A stretch of DNA of 64,000 nucleotides from DASSUC01 sp035649895 (GCA_035649895.1 DASRIS010000042.1:102266-166265), one strand, 5' to 3'. Counted from the stretch's first letter, positions 34,321-43,106 are shown. A program made the numbers and translations. Notes: generated by a model not told the origin, from the letters alone.

Positions 34321-35963
34321 TGGGGGCCAGTCCGTTCACCGCCCCGGCGATCGTCGCGGTCACCCTCGCCACTGTGGCGATCGGCGTGTACGGGCTGCGG
34401 CTGGCCCGGACCACCTCCGACTTCCTGGTCGCCTCGCGCAGCGTCAGCCCGGCGTGGAACGCCGCCGCGATCGGCGGGGAGTACCTGTCCGCGGCGAGCT
34501 TCCTCGGCGTCGCCGGGCTCATCCTCAAGCACGGCGTGGACGTGCTCTGGTACCCGGTCGGCTTCGCCGCCGGCTACCTCGCCCTGCTGCTGTTCGTCGC
34601 GGCGCCGCTGCGCCGGTCGGGCGCCTTCACGCTGCCCGACTTCTGCGAGGCGCGGCTGCGCTCCCGCCGGCTGCGCAAGCTGGCCACCGCGTTCGTCATC
34701 TTCATTGGCCTGCTCTACCTGGTGCCGCAGCTACAGGGCGCCGGGCTGACGGTCAGCACGGTCACCGGGGCGCCGTACGAGCTCGGCGCGCTGCTGGTCG
34801 GCGCCGTGGTCACCGCCAACGTGGCCCTCGGCGGCATGCGGTCGATCACCTTCGTGCAGGCCTTCCAGTACTGGCTCAAGCTGACCGCGCTCGCCGTACC
34901 CGCGGTCTTTCTCGCCCTTCAGTGGCAGGCCGACGGGCGCCCGGCGGTCACCCCGCCGGAGGGCATGACCTTCATGCGCACAACCACCGTCGTGGCCGAG
35001 CACGCCGCCACGCTCACCTTCCCCGATAGGTCCACAATGGAGGTACGCGCCGGCGAGGCGCTCACGTTCCCGGCCGGCACGCCGGTGCCCAAGGTGTCCG
35101 GCGTGGCGTCCACCGGCGGGTTCGACTGGCTGCTGCCCGGCGACGACAGCGAGGACCGGGGGCTGTTCGCGACGTACTCGCTGATCCTGGCGACGTTCCT
35201 GGGCACGATGGGGCTGCCGCACGTGCTGGTGCGCTTCTACACCAACCCCGACGGCACGGCGGCGCGGCGGACCACCCTGGTGGTGCTGGGGCTGGTAGGC
35301 ATGTTCTACCTGTTCCCCACGCTCTATGGCGCGCTGGGCCGGATATATACGCCGCAGCTGCTGCTGACCGGGCGGACGGACGCGGTGGTGCTGCTGCTGC
35401 CCGGCGCCGCGCTCGGTGGCGGACTCGCCGGCCAGCTGCTCGCCGCGCTGGTGGCGGCGGGTGCGTTCGCCGCCTTCCTGTCCAGCTCCTCCGGCCTGCT
35501 GACCAGCGTGGCCGGCGTGATCTCCACGGATGTGCTCAGCCGCGGCTCGGTCCGCGACTTCCGCCTCGGCGCCATGGCCGCCGGCACGATGGCGCTCGTG
35601 CTCGCCCTCAACGTGTCCGGGCTGGACGTCTCCCGCGTGGTCGGCCTGGCGTTCGCCGTCGCCGCGTCGAGCTTCTGCCCGCTGCTGGTGCTCGGCATCT
35701 GGTGGCGCGGGCTGACCGACGTGGGCGCGGCGGCCGGCATCCTGGTCGGCGGCGGCGCAGCGGTCGCTGCCGTGCTGGTCACCGTGCTCGGGCCGCCGCT
35801 GTCCGGCTGGCCCGGGGCGCTGGTGACACAGCCGGCCGCGTGGAGCGTGCCCTTGGCGTTCACCGTGATGATCGGGGTCTCGCTCAGTACCCGGGCCCGC
35901 GCGCCGGTTGATGTTGGCAGGACCATGTTGCGGCTGCACGCGCCGGACGCGTTGCGGATGTAA
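34320..35963 (+). CDS. Sodium:solute symporter (ActP-like), copy 1
   Basis: This 547-residue protein has about 13 membrane helices and SSS-family marks: TSDFLVASRSVSPAWNAAAIGGEYLSAASFLGVAGL, GGMRSITFVQAFQYWLK, and GLPHVLVRFYTNPDG. It has an extracellular-type insertion at ~220-285 (rich in acidic and Thr residues). The family takes up small carboxylates, sugars or amino acids with Na+; the resemblance is closest to acetate/pyruvate carriers. ATG 34320 is used (GGAG 5 bases upstream); GTG 34317 is an alternative. It is the first of two such transporters. Confidence 0.88.
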   Translation: MGASPFTAPAIVAVTLATVAIGVYGLRLARTTSDFLVASRSVSPAWNAAAIGGEYLSAASFLGVAGLILKHGVDVLWYPVGFAAGYLALLLFVAAPLRRSGAFTLPDFCEARLRSRRLRKLATAFVIFIGLLYLVPQLQGAGLTVSTVTGAPYELGALLVGAVVTANVALGGMRSITFVQAFQYWLKLTALAVPAVFLALQWQADGRPAVTPPEGMTFMRTTTVVAEHAATLTFPDRSTMEVRAGEALTFPAGTPVPKVSGVASTGGFDWLLPGDDSEDRGLFATYSLILATFLGTMGLPHVLVRFYTNPDGTAARRTTLVVLGLVGMFYLFPTLYGALGRIYTPQLLLTGRTDAVVLLLPGAALGGGLAGQLLAALVAAGAFAAFLSSSSGLLTSVAGVISTDVLSRGSVRDFRLGAMAAGTMALVLALNVSGLDVSRVVGLAFAVAASSFCPLLVLGIWWRGLTDVGAAAGILVGGGAAVAAVLVTVLGPPLSGWPGALVTQPAAWSVPLAFTVMIGVSLSTRARAPVDVGRTMLRLHAPDALRM

Positions 35964-35982
35964 GTGGTCTAGGCTCTGCCCC

Positions 35983-36702
35983 GTGGCTCAGGTAACCGGC
36001 GACACCAATGTGCAGTCCGCGGTCCTTGAGGATCTCAGCGACGCGGTCAACTACCGGCGTTGGCTGGCCGATCTCGCCCGGCCGCACCTCGGCGCCCGGC
36101 CGCTGGAGATCGGCAGCGGGCTGGGCCACTATGCGCAGGAGTGGCTGCCGAATGTCACGCACTTCACCGCTACCGAGGCGGACGAGCACCGGCTTTGCGC
36201 ATTGAAGGAGCGGTTCGTCGGGGAGCCGAAGGTAGAGGTCAGGTCCCTGCTCCTGCCCACCGACGAGACTGGGGAGCACACCGCCGTGGTCGGGCTCAAC
36301 GTGCTGGAGCACATTGAGGACCACGTGGGCGCCCTGAGGTCGGTGAGCCGGCTGGTGCATCCGGGCGGCACTGTCGTGCTCCTGGTGCCGGCGTTCCAGT
36401 CGGCGATGAGCCGGTTCGACCGGGTGATCGGGCACTTCCGCAGGTATACGGTTCCGTCGATGCGTTCGGTGCTCGTTGCGGCTGATCTTCAGATTGAGCA
36501 GCTACGATATGTGAACCCGGTGGGGCTGTTCGGCTGGTACGTGATGTGCAAGATGCTGCGGCAGTTCCCGTCGAACGGGCCAGTGCTGCGGGCGTACGAC
36601 CAGTACGCGGTGCCGGTGCTGCGCCGCGCCGAGCGGCGTTGGCGGCCACCGTTCGGCCAGTCGGTGTTCGCCGTGGCCCGTACGCCCGACCGCCGCACCT
36701 GA
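35983..36702 (+). CDS. SAM-dependent class I methyltransferase
   Basis: This 239-residue protein has LEIGSGLGHYAQEW (SAM-binding motif I), FTATEADEHRL (acidic end of strand 2), VVGLNVLEHIEDHVGAL (motif IV/post-IV) and GGTVVLLVPAF. This class methylates lipids, quinones, sugars or small molecules; the DRVIGHFRRYT segment occurs in glycan and lipid methyltransferases. GTG 35983 is the only plausible start with a reasonable N-terminus; the ribosome-binding site is weak. It ends 3 bases before the stop of the convergent STAND-like gene. Confidence 0.85.
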   Translation: MAQVTGDTNVQSAVLEDLSDAVNYRRWLADLARPHLGARPLEIGSGLGHYAQEWLPNVTHFTATEADEHRLCALKERFVGEPKVEVRSLLLPTDETGEHTAVVGLNVLEHIEDHVGALRSVSRLVHPGGTVVLLVPAFQSAMSRFDRVIGHFRRYTVPSMRSVLVAADLQIEQLRYVNPVGLFGWYVMCKMLRQFPSNGPVLRAYDQYAVPVLRRAERRWRPPFGQSVFAVARTPDRRT

Positions 36703-36705
36703 CAG

Positions 36706-38856
36706 TTACTCCTCCCCGTCGTTATGGAGCCGCTTGCGGATCTCCTCCGCCTCGTCACGGCGGTCCAGCGCGTCCAGGAGGTCGGCCTGCGCGCCGAGCA
36801 CTGCACTAAGCAGCTCTGTGAACGCCGCCGGCTCGGTCGCGGCCAGCTCAGCGTAAAGACCAACGGATTCCTCTGCCGCCCTGAGCCCGTCAGCCAGCTC
36901 AACCGCCAGCAGCTTGCGCACCCAGGCGTAGCCCAATAGCCCGTGGGCGAGGTCGGGTAGGTAGGCGTCGGGGTTGGTGGTGGCGAGCTGGCGGTAGTGG
37001 GTGACGGCTTCTTCGGAGTAGGTGAGGGCTTCTGCGCGGCGGCCGGTCTCGGCCAGCCGGAGTGCGTGGTTGTTCACCGACGTGGCGAGGTTGGGTAGGT
37101 AGGCGTCGGGGTTGGTGGTGGCGAGCTGGCGGCGCAGGGTGACGGCTTCTTCGGAGTAGGTGAGGGCTTCTGCGCGGCGGCCGGTCTCGGCCAGCCGGAG
37201 TGCATGCCAACTCGTCCATCTGGCTCGGTCGGCGGGATCGTTTACCAGTGAAGGCTGGTCGACGATGAGGCCGGTGAGTGCGAGTGCGACCCGTCCGAGC
37301 TCCAGCGACGGGTAGGGCACTCGCGAGGCGTAGTCACGCAGTAGGTGAGGGTCGGTGAGCCCGGTCGTGAGCAGGGGAACCAGCCGGGACGCGTAGGTGC
37401 CGGGGAACACCGGCGCCATGGCTATGACTGCCGCGGTCATAGCGACCAGGTCGCTGGAGAGCACGGCATCGATCACGGTGGTGACATCCGGACTGTGGGC
37501 GCTGGCCCGGCCGATTACTTCCAGCGCCTGGGTGGCCTGCGCCTCGCTCGCTCCGGTGAAGAGTGTTGCGAGCTGACGAGAGCTGCATGTGGTCAGCACG
37601 TCGGCGGCGAGGTGCTCGGCCAGCAGGTCAGGTTGCAGGATGCCCAGTGTCCCCCGTGTCGCGGGTGTGGGCGGGTAGAGGTCGGTCAGCCAGGCCGCCC
37701 ATCGCTTGGCCGTGGCGGCGTCGCACGAGGGCGCGTCGGGCGTGCGAGCGATGATGCCCGCAACCTCCCGGTCATCCTCGGCGCCCAGCAGCGCTGCGGT
37801 CCCGGCCACACGTGCCAGTAGGGCATCGACGTCTTTGGCTTCTTCCGGGTTCGCGACGGTGACCAGTGGTGGGCTGGTCCGCTGGGCGCGGCGACGCCAG
37901 TAGAGCGCCTCGTGCCTCAGGGTCATGGCGATGACATCGTCTCTAGCGTCGATGCTCGTGCCCAGCACCGCCAGCAGCGCAGCCGCATGCAGCTTCAGCA
38001 GCGGCGTATCCGGGTCGAACCCGGTGGGCAGCCGGGACGGCACTGGCCGGCGCAGGCGGCCGGCGAAGTCGCACGCCGCTGCGGCGACCACCTCATCCGG
38101 CTCCTGGTTGTCGGCCCGGGCGGGAAGCTCGACCACGTTCGCCGGGAGCGTCAAGCTCTCCACTGCCGTGGCATGCCCCTCCGCGTACGTCGCCAGGCCG
38201 CCCCACCACGGCCCGGCGTTGCGGGCGGCGAGCAGGAGCCGTACCTGCCCGTTCCGGATCCGGTCGGCGCCCGCCACCGCTGCCAGCAGCCCGGCCAGCG
38301 CTGTCGGGTCCCGTGACTCGGCATAGTCCACGACGACCAGCAACCGGCCGGTGCGGTCCTCGTCCCAGACTGCGGTGCCGGTCTCCTTCTCGTGTCCGGC
38401 GACCGGGTGCCACACCTGCCATCCCCGCCGGCCCATTCGTGCGGCAAGCTCGCGCATCAGCCGGGTCTTGCCATAGCCCCCTGGGGCGACCAGCAGTCGC
38501 ACCGCCGTTGCCTTGTCATCGGCGCACCACTCTGCCAGCGTCCGCAGCTGCTCGACGCGACCGGCGAACCGCACCACCTCATTGGTCGGATGGAGCAACC
38601 ATGACGGCGCTACCACGTCCGTCGCCAGCCCCGGGCCTACCCGCCGCACCAGCCCGGTCCGCCTGGCCCGGCGCTGGTGCAGCCGGTCGAGCGCACCCGG
38701 TCCCAGCTGTGCCACCAGACCGGCAGACACTCCGACCCCGACCAGCCACCATGCGCCGCCACCGGCTATCACCGGCCAGGCCACACCCGCCGCGAACACA
38801 GCCGCCACGAAGCCGATCGCAAGCCGCGATGGCCAGCCATTTCCGCGTACCCTCAC
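36706..38856 (-). CDS. Membrane-anchored STAND-like NTPase with TPR repeats
   Basis: About 716 residues. Two hydrophobic stretches at ~12-50 anchor it. The P-loop NTPase has Walker A VAPGGYGKTRLM (~124-135) and Walker B LLVVVDYAES (~172-181), as in STAND/NB-ARC-type switch proteins. A helical middle follows, then C-terminal TPRs of 46 residues, two nearly identical (~551-634, each RLAETGRRAEALTYSEEAV). Such proteins are sensors or defence switches in which TPRs read a signal. No effector domain is attached, so the effector may be a membrane event or another protein. GTG 38856 is chosen; an upstream extension overlaps the next gene. It ends 3 bases from the convergent methyltransferase. Confidence 0.75.
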   Translation of the reverse strand: MRVRGNGWPSRLAIGFVAAVFAAGVAWPVIAGGGAWWLVGVGVSAGLVAQLGPGALDRLHQRRARRTGLVRRVGPGLATDVVAPSWLLHPTNEVVRFAGRVEQLRTLAEWCADDKATAVRLLVAPGGYGKTRLMRELAARMGRRGWQVWHPVAGHEKETGTAVWDEDRTGRLLVVVDYAESRDPTALAGLLAAVAGADRIRNGQVRLLLAARNAGPWWGGLATYAEGHATAVESLTLPANVVELPARADNQEPDEVVAAAACDFAGRLRRPVPSRLPTGFDPDTPLLKLHAAALLAVLGTSIDARDDVIAMTLRHEALYWRRRAQRTSPPLVTVANPEEAKDVDALLARVAGTAALLGAEDDREVAGIIARTPDAPSCDAATAKRWAAWLTDLYPPTPATRGTLGILQPDLLAEHLAADVLTTCSSRQLATLFTGASEAQATQALEVIGRASAHSPDVTTVIDAVLSSDLVAMTAAVIAMAPVFPGTYASRLVPLLTTGLTDPHLLRDYASRVPYPSLELGRVALALTGLIVDQPSLVNDPADRARWTSWHALRLAETGRRAEALTYSEEAVTLRRQLATTNPDAYLPNLATSVNNHALRLAETGRRAEALTYSEEAVTHYRQLATTNPDAYLPDLAHGLLGYAWVRKLLAVELADGLRAAEESVGLYAELAATEPAAFTELLSAVLGAQADLLDALDRRDEAEEIRKRLHNDGEE
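36955..37204. repeat. 138-bp intragenic tandem repeat (TPR units)
   Basis: Two copies with a 138-base period (36955 and 37093) are nearly identical over ~112 bases, for example both contain GAGGGCTTCTGCGCGGCGGC. They encode consecutive 46-residue TPR units of the STAND-like NTPase. Near identity at synonymous positions suggests recent duplication or ongoing copy-number change. Confidence 0.85.
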
Positions 38857-38893
38857 AGGAGCAATGTAACGACGTACGGCTACCCGACAGTAG

Positions 38894-40189
38894 TCATGTC
38901 TGGTCTGATGATGTAGACGTGTGCATCGGGCTCGTCCCCCATAGGGCGCTGATGGGGACCGCCCTGAGCCGCGGCCCGAATGGGAGAGTCTGCTGACCGG
39001 TGTAGAGGACGACACCGACAACCAGGTTGTCCCCGACGCGGTCGGCCAGGTGCCGAACTCCTCGGAAGTCCTCCGCCCGTACGGTGGATCCGGCCTTGAC
39101 GTCGATGGCCACGACCTGGCCTCGACGGTTCTCCAGAACGATATCGACCTCTATCTTGTCCTTCGTGCGATAGTGGTACAGCTCGGCGCGCTGCCGGGAC
39201 CAGGTGAGCTGACGAGCGATCTCCATCGCGACGAAGCCTTCGAGGAGAGGACCGAATGGACCCGTGGGTTGGCGAAGGCTGTCCACATCCTGGTCGAGCA
39301 GGTTCGCGGCTATACCTGAGTCGACCATCGCGACCTTGGCGGTCCCGATAGCGCGCGAGCCGAGGTTACGCGACCAGGCGGGGATCCGCTTGATGAGAAA
39401 GACCTCCTCAAGAAGGCCGATGTAACGCGTGATGGTGGGTTGAGGTAGGCCAAGCTGGGCGCCCAGCGCACCAGGGACCAGTAGCTGGCCGGACCGCGCG
39501 GCAAGCAGCCGGGTGAGCGCCCGCATCTCGGCCCCGCGTTCGATCTCCGAGAGCTGGATGACGTCACGGTTGATGAGGTCGGCCAGGTATGAGTCCAGGA
39601 ACCGTTCCCGCCGGACACCGGTACGTGCGACCGCCTCTGGGAAGCCACCCCGCACCACCCGGTCGACGTAGCCGGCACGCCCCTCCGGTGACGTGTGACG
39701 AAGCTCCGCACCCAGCTCGAAGATCGCGTCGACGAAACCGTCCGGCTGGCCATCGATCTCTCCTTGGGAGAGCGGCCAGAGCTCGACCGTCTCCATCCGT
39801 CCCGGCAACGCGTCCGGCAGCGTCCGCAGGCCGAGGATGCGAGCGGAGCCGGTAAGTAGGAACCGACCAGGGCGTGGGCTGGTGTCAACGCTCTCCTTGA
39901 TCGCCAGAAGCAGCTCGGGCACCCGCTGGACCTCGTCGATCACCATGGTGCCCGCACCCGCGACGAACTCGGTGGGATCGAACAGCGCCGCCTGGCGCGT
40001 CACGGCGCGGTCCAGGCTGCGCCACTCCGCTCCGCGGGCCGCACCGATCTGGGCCACCAGCGTGCTCTTGCCGCATTGCCGTGCGCCATTGACGAGCACC
40101 ACGCGGGTATCGCCAAGTGCCTCCTCGACGATTGCGCCCGCATGCCTCGGAAGGATCCGGCCGATGGGCGACGAGGACAACTGGGTCAT
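38894..40189 (-). CDS. AAA ATPase with DUF4143 nuclease-like domain
   Basis: This 431-residue protein has Walker A GARQCGKST (~35-43), Walker B TMVIDEVQRVP (~81-91) and the sensor stretch FLLTGSARIL, then a DUF4143 part with a winged-helix-like middle (LGAQLGLPQPTITRYIGLLEE) and a C-terminal KIEVDIVLE...VVAIDVKAG, a restriction-endonuclease-like motif (E/D-D-ExK variant). This family is widespread in mobile or defence-rich regions, but its biochemistry is not settled. It reads in the same direction as the STAND-like gene, with 37 bases between. Its promoter region is unusually AT-rich for this window and the first codons read MTQLSSSPIG. Confidence 0.9.
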   Translation of the reverse strand: MTQLSSSPIGRILPRHAGAIVEEALGDTRVVLVNGARQCGKSTLVAQIGAARGAEWRSLDRAVTRQAALFDPTEFVAGAGTMVIDEVQRVPELLLAIKESVDTSPRPGRFLLTGSARILGLRTLPDALPGRMETVELWPLSQGEIDGQPDGFVDAIFELGAELRHTSPEGRAGYVDRVVRGGFPEAVARTGVRRERFLDSYLADLINRDVIQLSEIERGAEMRALTRLLAARSGQLLVPGALGAQLGLPQPTITRYIGLLEEVFLIKRIPAWSRNLGSRAIGTAKVAMVDSGIAANLLDQDVDSLRQPTGPFGPLLEGFVAMEIARQLTWSRQRAELYHYRTKDKIEVDIVLENRRGQVVAIDVKAGSTVRAEDFRGVRHLADRVGDNLVVGVVLYTGQQTLPFGPRLRAVPISALWGTSPMHTSTSSDQT

Positions 40190-40232
40190 GCAGTTATGAT
40201 ATCAGGTGCGTTCATCTGGTCGCGGAGTCTGT

Positions 40233-40274
40233 GTTAGTCTGGCCGCAAGATCAACGTTAGTATGGTCGAAGATC
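40233..40274. promoter_or_regulatory. Imperfect direct repeat upstream of DUF4143 ATPase gene
   Basis: GTTAGTCTGGCCGCAAGATC (40233-40252) and GTTAGTATGGTCGAAGATC (40256-40274) are two ~20-base imperfect copies in the 128-base gap between the divergent DUF4143 and flavin-reductase genes. They may be a transcription factor site or a remnant of insertion. Confidence 0.4.
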
Positions 40275-40317
40275 GCCGGGGGCGCGGGTTGGGCACGAGC
40301 GCGTCGACAATGGGCGG

Positions 40318-40836
40318 GTGACGATCCATGCTGGCGACCCGTTCGCGACGCCGGAGCACGCGCGCTCACCCGCACGCCGGTTGCGCGGTCGTCTGGCTGC
40401 GGCCGTGACGCTGTGGACGGCTCAGGTGCCCGGCGGGCGCCCACAGGGGCTGACCGTGTCCTCCACCCTCGTCGCCGACGGTGATCCCGGCCGGCTGCTC
40501 GGGCTGGTCGACGAGGAGTCCGAGCTGTGGGCAGCGGCGAGTGCCGCCGGGCGGTTCGCGGTGGCGGTGCTGGGACCGGCGCACCGCCAGCTGGCCGACC
40601 GGTTCGCCGGGCTGCTGCCGGCGCCGGGCGGCCCGTTCACCGGGTACGGCTGGCGCGAGAGCGGCTTCGGGCCTGTCCCGGCCGACGCGGTGACCTGGGC
40701 CGGCTGCCGGCTCGCGGAGGTCCGCCCGGTGGGCTGGGCGCTGCTGGTCGAGGCGGTTATCGAGCAGGTGGCGCTCAGCGACGGGCGGCCGCTGGTGCAC
40801 TACCGGGGCCGCTACCGTGAGCTCAACCTCGAGTGA
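40318..40836 (+). CDS. Flavin reductase-like protein
   Basis: This 172-residue protein has a split-barrel FMN-binding fold as in flavin reductases: AVTLWTAQVPGGRPQGLTVSSTLVADG near the N-terminus, FAVAVLGPAHRQLADRFAG, and LLVEAVIEQVALSDGRPLVHYRGRY near the end. These enzymes reduce FMN with NAD(P)H or bind heme/flavin in short-chain oxidoreductase systems. The GTG start gives a short leader. It stands alone with no monooxygenase partner nearby. Cytoplasmic. Confidence 0.78.
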   Translation: MTIHAGDPFATPEHARSPARRLRGRLAAAVTLWTAQVPGGRPQGLTVSSTLVADGDPGRLLGLVDEESELWAAASAAGRFAVAVLGPAHRQLADRFAGLLPAPGGPFTGYGWRESGFGPVPADAVTWAGCRLAEVRPVGWALLVEAVIEQVALSDGRPLVHYRGRYRELNLE

Positions 40837-40995
40837 CCGGCTCGGGCCCGGTTACCGGGCCGCAGCCGTCGCTGGGCGCTCTCCGGGTGCCGTTCGGCGC
40901 ACCAGTTGACCATCCGCGGGTGGATGTCTACCGCCGGGGATACGGACCCACCTACCGTGCCCGGAACTGACACCCCCGTGGAGGTGGTGAGACCA

Positions 40996-41334
40996 ATGAG
41001 CACCGAAACGAGCCCGTCGAGGACGGGGTCGTACACGGAGGTGCAGCAGTCACCAGAGTTCAGCGCGCTGCGCCGAGCACTGCGTGGCTTCGTCTTCCCG
41101 ATGACCGTGGCCTTCTTCTCGTGGTATGCGCTGTACGTGGTCCTGTCGGCGTACGCCCGCGACTTCATGGCCACCAAGGTGGTCGGAAACATAAACATCG
41201 CCCTCGTCTTCGGGCTGCTGCAGTTCGCGTCCACCTTCCTGATCGCGTGGTGGTACGAGCGCTACGCCACCCGTCGGTTGGAGCCGGAGGCCAACCGGCT
41301 GCGCGCCAAGATCGAGAACGGAGCAGCGCAGTGA
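40996..41334 (+). CDS. DUF485 membrane protein, partner of symporter 2
   Basis: This 112-residue protein begins MSTETSPSRTG and has two membrane helices (FVFPMTVAFFSWYALYVVLS and NINIALVFGLLQFASTFLIAWW), typical of DUF485/YjcH, followed by YERYATRRLEPEANRL. The ATG at 40996 lies behind GGAGGTGG. The stop overlaps the symporter GTG (GTGA). In other bacteria this family is encoded with ActP-type transporters and is thought to support the carrier. Function otherwise unproven. Confidence 0.88.
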   Translation: MSTETSPSRTGSYTEVQQSPEFSALRRALRGFVFPMTVAFFSWYALYVVLSAYARDFMATKVVGNINIALVFGLLQFASTFLIAWWYERYATRRLEPEANRLRAKIENGAAQ

Positions 41335-43004
41335 ACACCTACCTGGCTGCGGCGAGCACCGCCACGATCCGGAGCATCACCCTCTCGCTCTTCCTGGTCT
41401 TCGTCCTCGTCACCCTCGCCATCACGGTCTGGGCCAGCCGGCAGACCCGCGACGCGACCGACTTCTACGCCGGTGGCCGCTCGTTCTCCGGCTTCCAGAA
41501 CGGCATGGCGATCGGCGGGGACTACATGTCCGCCGCCTCGTTCCTGGGCATCGCCGGGATCATCGCCCTGAACGGGTACGACGGCTTCCTCTACTCGATC
41601 GGGTTCCTGGTCGCCTGGCTGGTGGCCCTGCTGCTCGTAGCCGAGCTGCTGCGCAACTCCGGCAAGTACACGATGGCCGACGTGCTCGCGTTCCGGATGC
41701 GGCAGGCGCCGGTGCGCACCGCCGCGGCCGTGTCCACGGTCACGGTGTCGATCTTCTACCTGCTCGCCCAGATGGTGGGCGCCGGCGCGCTGATGGCGCT
41801 GCTGCTGGGCATCAAGCCCGGGCAGACGTTCCTCGGCATGGACCCGAACACCGCCAAGGTCGCCACGATCATCCTGATCGGCGCACTGATGATCACGTAC
41901 GTGACGGTGGGCGGCATGAAGGGCACCACGTACGTGCAGATCGTCAAGGCTTTCCTGTTGATGATCGGCGCGTTCCTGATGACCGTGCTGGTGCTCGCGG
42001 CGTTCAAGTTCAACCTGTCCTCATTGCTCGGTGAGGCGGCAGCGGAGAGCGGGAAGGGCACGAACTTCCTCAACCCCGGCACGGTGTACGGCAAGGAGGT
42101 GGCCGGGGACTCCCTGCAGACCTTCTACAACAAGATCGACCTGCTCTCGCTGGGCATCGCGCTGGTGCTCGGCACGGCCGGCCTGCCGCACATCCTGATC
42201 CGCTTCTACACCGTGCCCAACTCCCGGGCGGCCCGTAAGAGCGTGGTGTGGGCGATCGGCATCATCGGCACCTTCTACCTGATGACCCTGGCGCTCGGCT
42301 TCGGCGCGGCGGCGCTCGTCGGTGGCGAGGCCATCAAGGCCCAGAACCCGGGCGGCAACACCGCGGCGCCGCAGCTCGCGCAAGCGCTCGGTGAGCGCTA
42401 CCTGGGTGGTGACATCGGCGGTGCGACGTTCCTCGCGGTGATCGCGGCGGTGGCGTTCGCCACTATCCTCGCCGTGGTCGCCGGGCTCACCCTGGCCTCG
42501 TCGTCCAGCCTGTCACACGACTTCTACGCCAACGTGATGAAGAAGGGCCAGACGTCGGAGCGGCAGGAGGTCGTGGTCGCGCGGTTCTCGGCGTTCGCGA
42601 TCGGCGCCGTCTCCATCGTGCTGGGCATCTGGGCCAAGGACCTCAACGTGGCGTTCCTGGTCGCGCTGGCGTTCGCGGTCGCCGCGTCGGGCAACCTGCC
42701 GGCGATCCTCTACAGCCTCTTCTGGAAGCGGTTCAACACCTCAGGCGCCGTCTGGGCAATCTACGGTGGTCTGATCTCCGCGGTAACGCTGGTGTTCTTC
42801 TCGCCAGTCGTCTCGGGAGCCGCTAACTCGATGTTCCCGAAGCAGGACTGGCAGTGGTTCCCGCTGTCCAACCCGGGGATCATCTCCATCCCGCTCGGCT
42901 TCCTCTGCGGCTGGCTCGGCACAGTGCTGTCCCGGGAACCAGCCGACGAGGAGAAGTACGCCGAGCTGGAGGTGCGCGCCCTCACCGGAGCGGGCGCGCA
43001 CTGA
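41331..43004 (+). CDS. Sodium:solute symporter (ActP-like), copy 2
   Basis: This 557-residue protein has about 13 membrane helices, with DFYAGGRSFSGFQNGMAIGG and DYMSAASFLGIAGI, GGMKGTTYVQIVKAFLL, GLPHILIRFYTVPNSRAARKS, and SSSSLSHDFYANVMKKG, all very typical of acetate/monocarboxylate ActP carriers. It is closer to the ActP consensus than copy 1. GTG 41331 overlaps the DUF485 stop. Two strong hairpins after the stop (43021-43106) end the transcript. It may be under control of the LytS/LytTR pair at 29.7 kb, by inference. Confidence 0.92.
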   Translation: MNTYLAAASTATIRSITLSLFLVFVLVTLAITVWASRQTRDATDFYAGGRSFSGFQNGMAIGGDYMSAASFLGIAGIIALNGYDGFLYSIGFLVAWLVALLLVAELLRNSGKYTMADVLAFRMRQAPVRTAAAVSTVTVSIFYLLAQMVGAGALMALLLGIKPGQTFLGMDPNTAKVATIILIGALMITYVTVGGMKGTTYVQIVKAFLLMIGAFLMTVLVLAAFKFNLSSLLGEAAAESGKGTNFLNPGTVYGKEVAGDSLQTFYNKIDLLSLGIALVLGTAGLPHILIRFYTVPNSRAARKSVVWAIGIIGTFYLMTLALGFGAAALVGGEAIKAQNPGGNTAAPQLAQALGERYLGGDIGGATFLAVIAAVAFATILAVVAGLTLASSSSLSHDFYANVMKKGQTSERQEVVVARFSAFAIGAVSIVLGIWAKDLNVAFLVALAFAVAASGNLPAILYSLFWKRFNTSGAVWAIYGGLISAVTLVFFSPVVSGAANSMFPKQDWQWFPLSNPGIISIPLGFLCGWLGTVLSREPADEEKYAELEVRALTGAGAH

Positions 43005-43020
43005 AGGAGGGGGAGGGGAA

Positions 43021-43060
43021 GGGGCTTCCTTCTGTCAACTGGGGGATAGCAGGAAGCCCC
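43021..43060. terminator. Terminator hairpin 1 after symporter 2
   Basis: GGGGCTTCCT (43021-43030) and AGGAAGCCCC (43051-43060) form a perfect 10-bp stem with a 20-base loop, 17 bases past the stop. Confidence 0.7.
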
Positions 43061-43070
43061 TCGTCCTACG

Positions 43071-43106
43071 GATGGTCCGGGCCCAGCGTGGAGGGCCCGG
43101 ACCATC
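43071..43106. terminator. Terminator hairpin 2 after symporter 2
   Basis: GATGGTCCGGGCCC pairs perfectly over 14 bases with GGGCCCGGACCATC around an 8-base loop. Directly follows hairpin 1 and precedes the epimerase gene. Confidence 0.75.

Noticed and set aside
38857..39021. N-terminal extension of the STAND-like NTPase into the DUF4143 gene
   Set aside because: The added residues are low-quality (Ser/Arg/His-rich) and overlap the end of the DUF4143 gene; the membrane segments begin right after the GTG at 38856.
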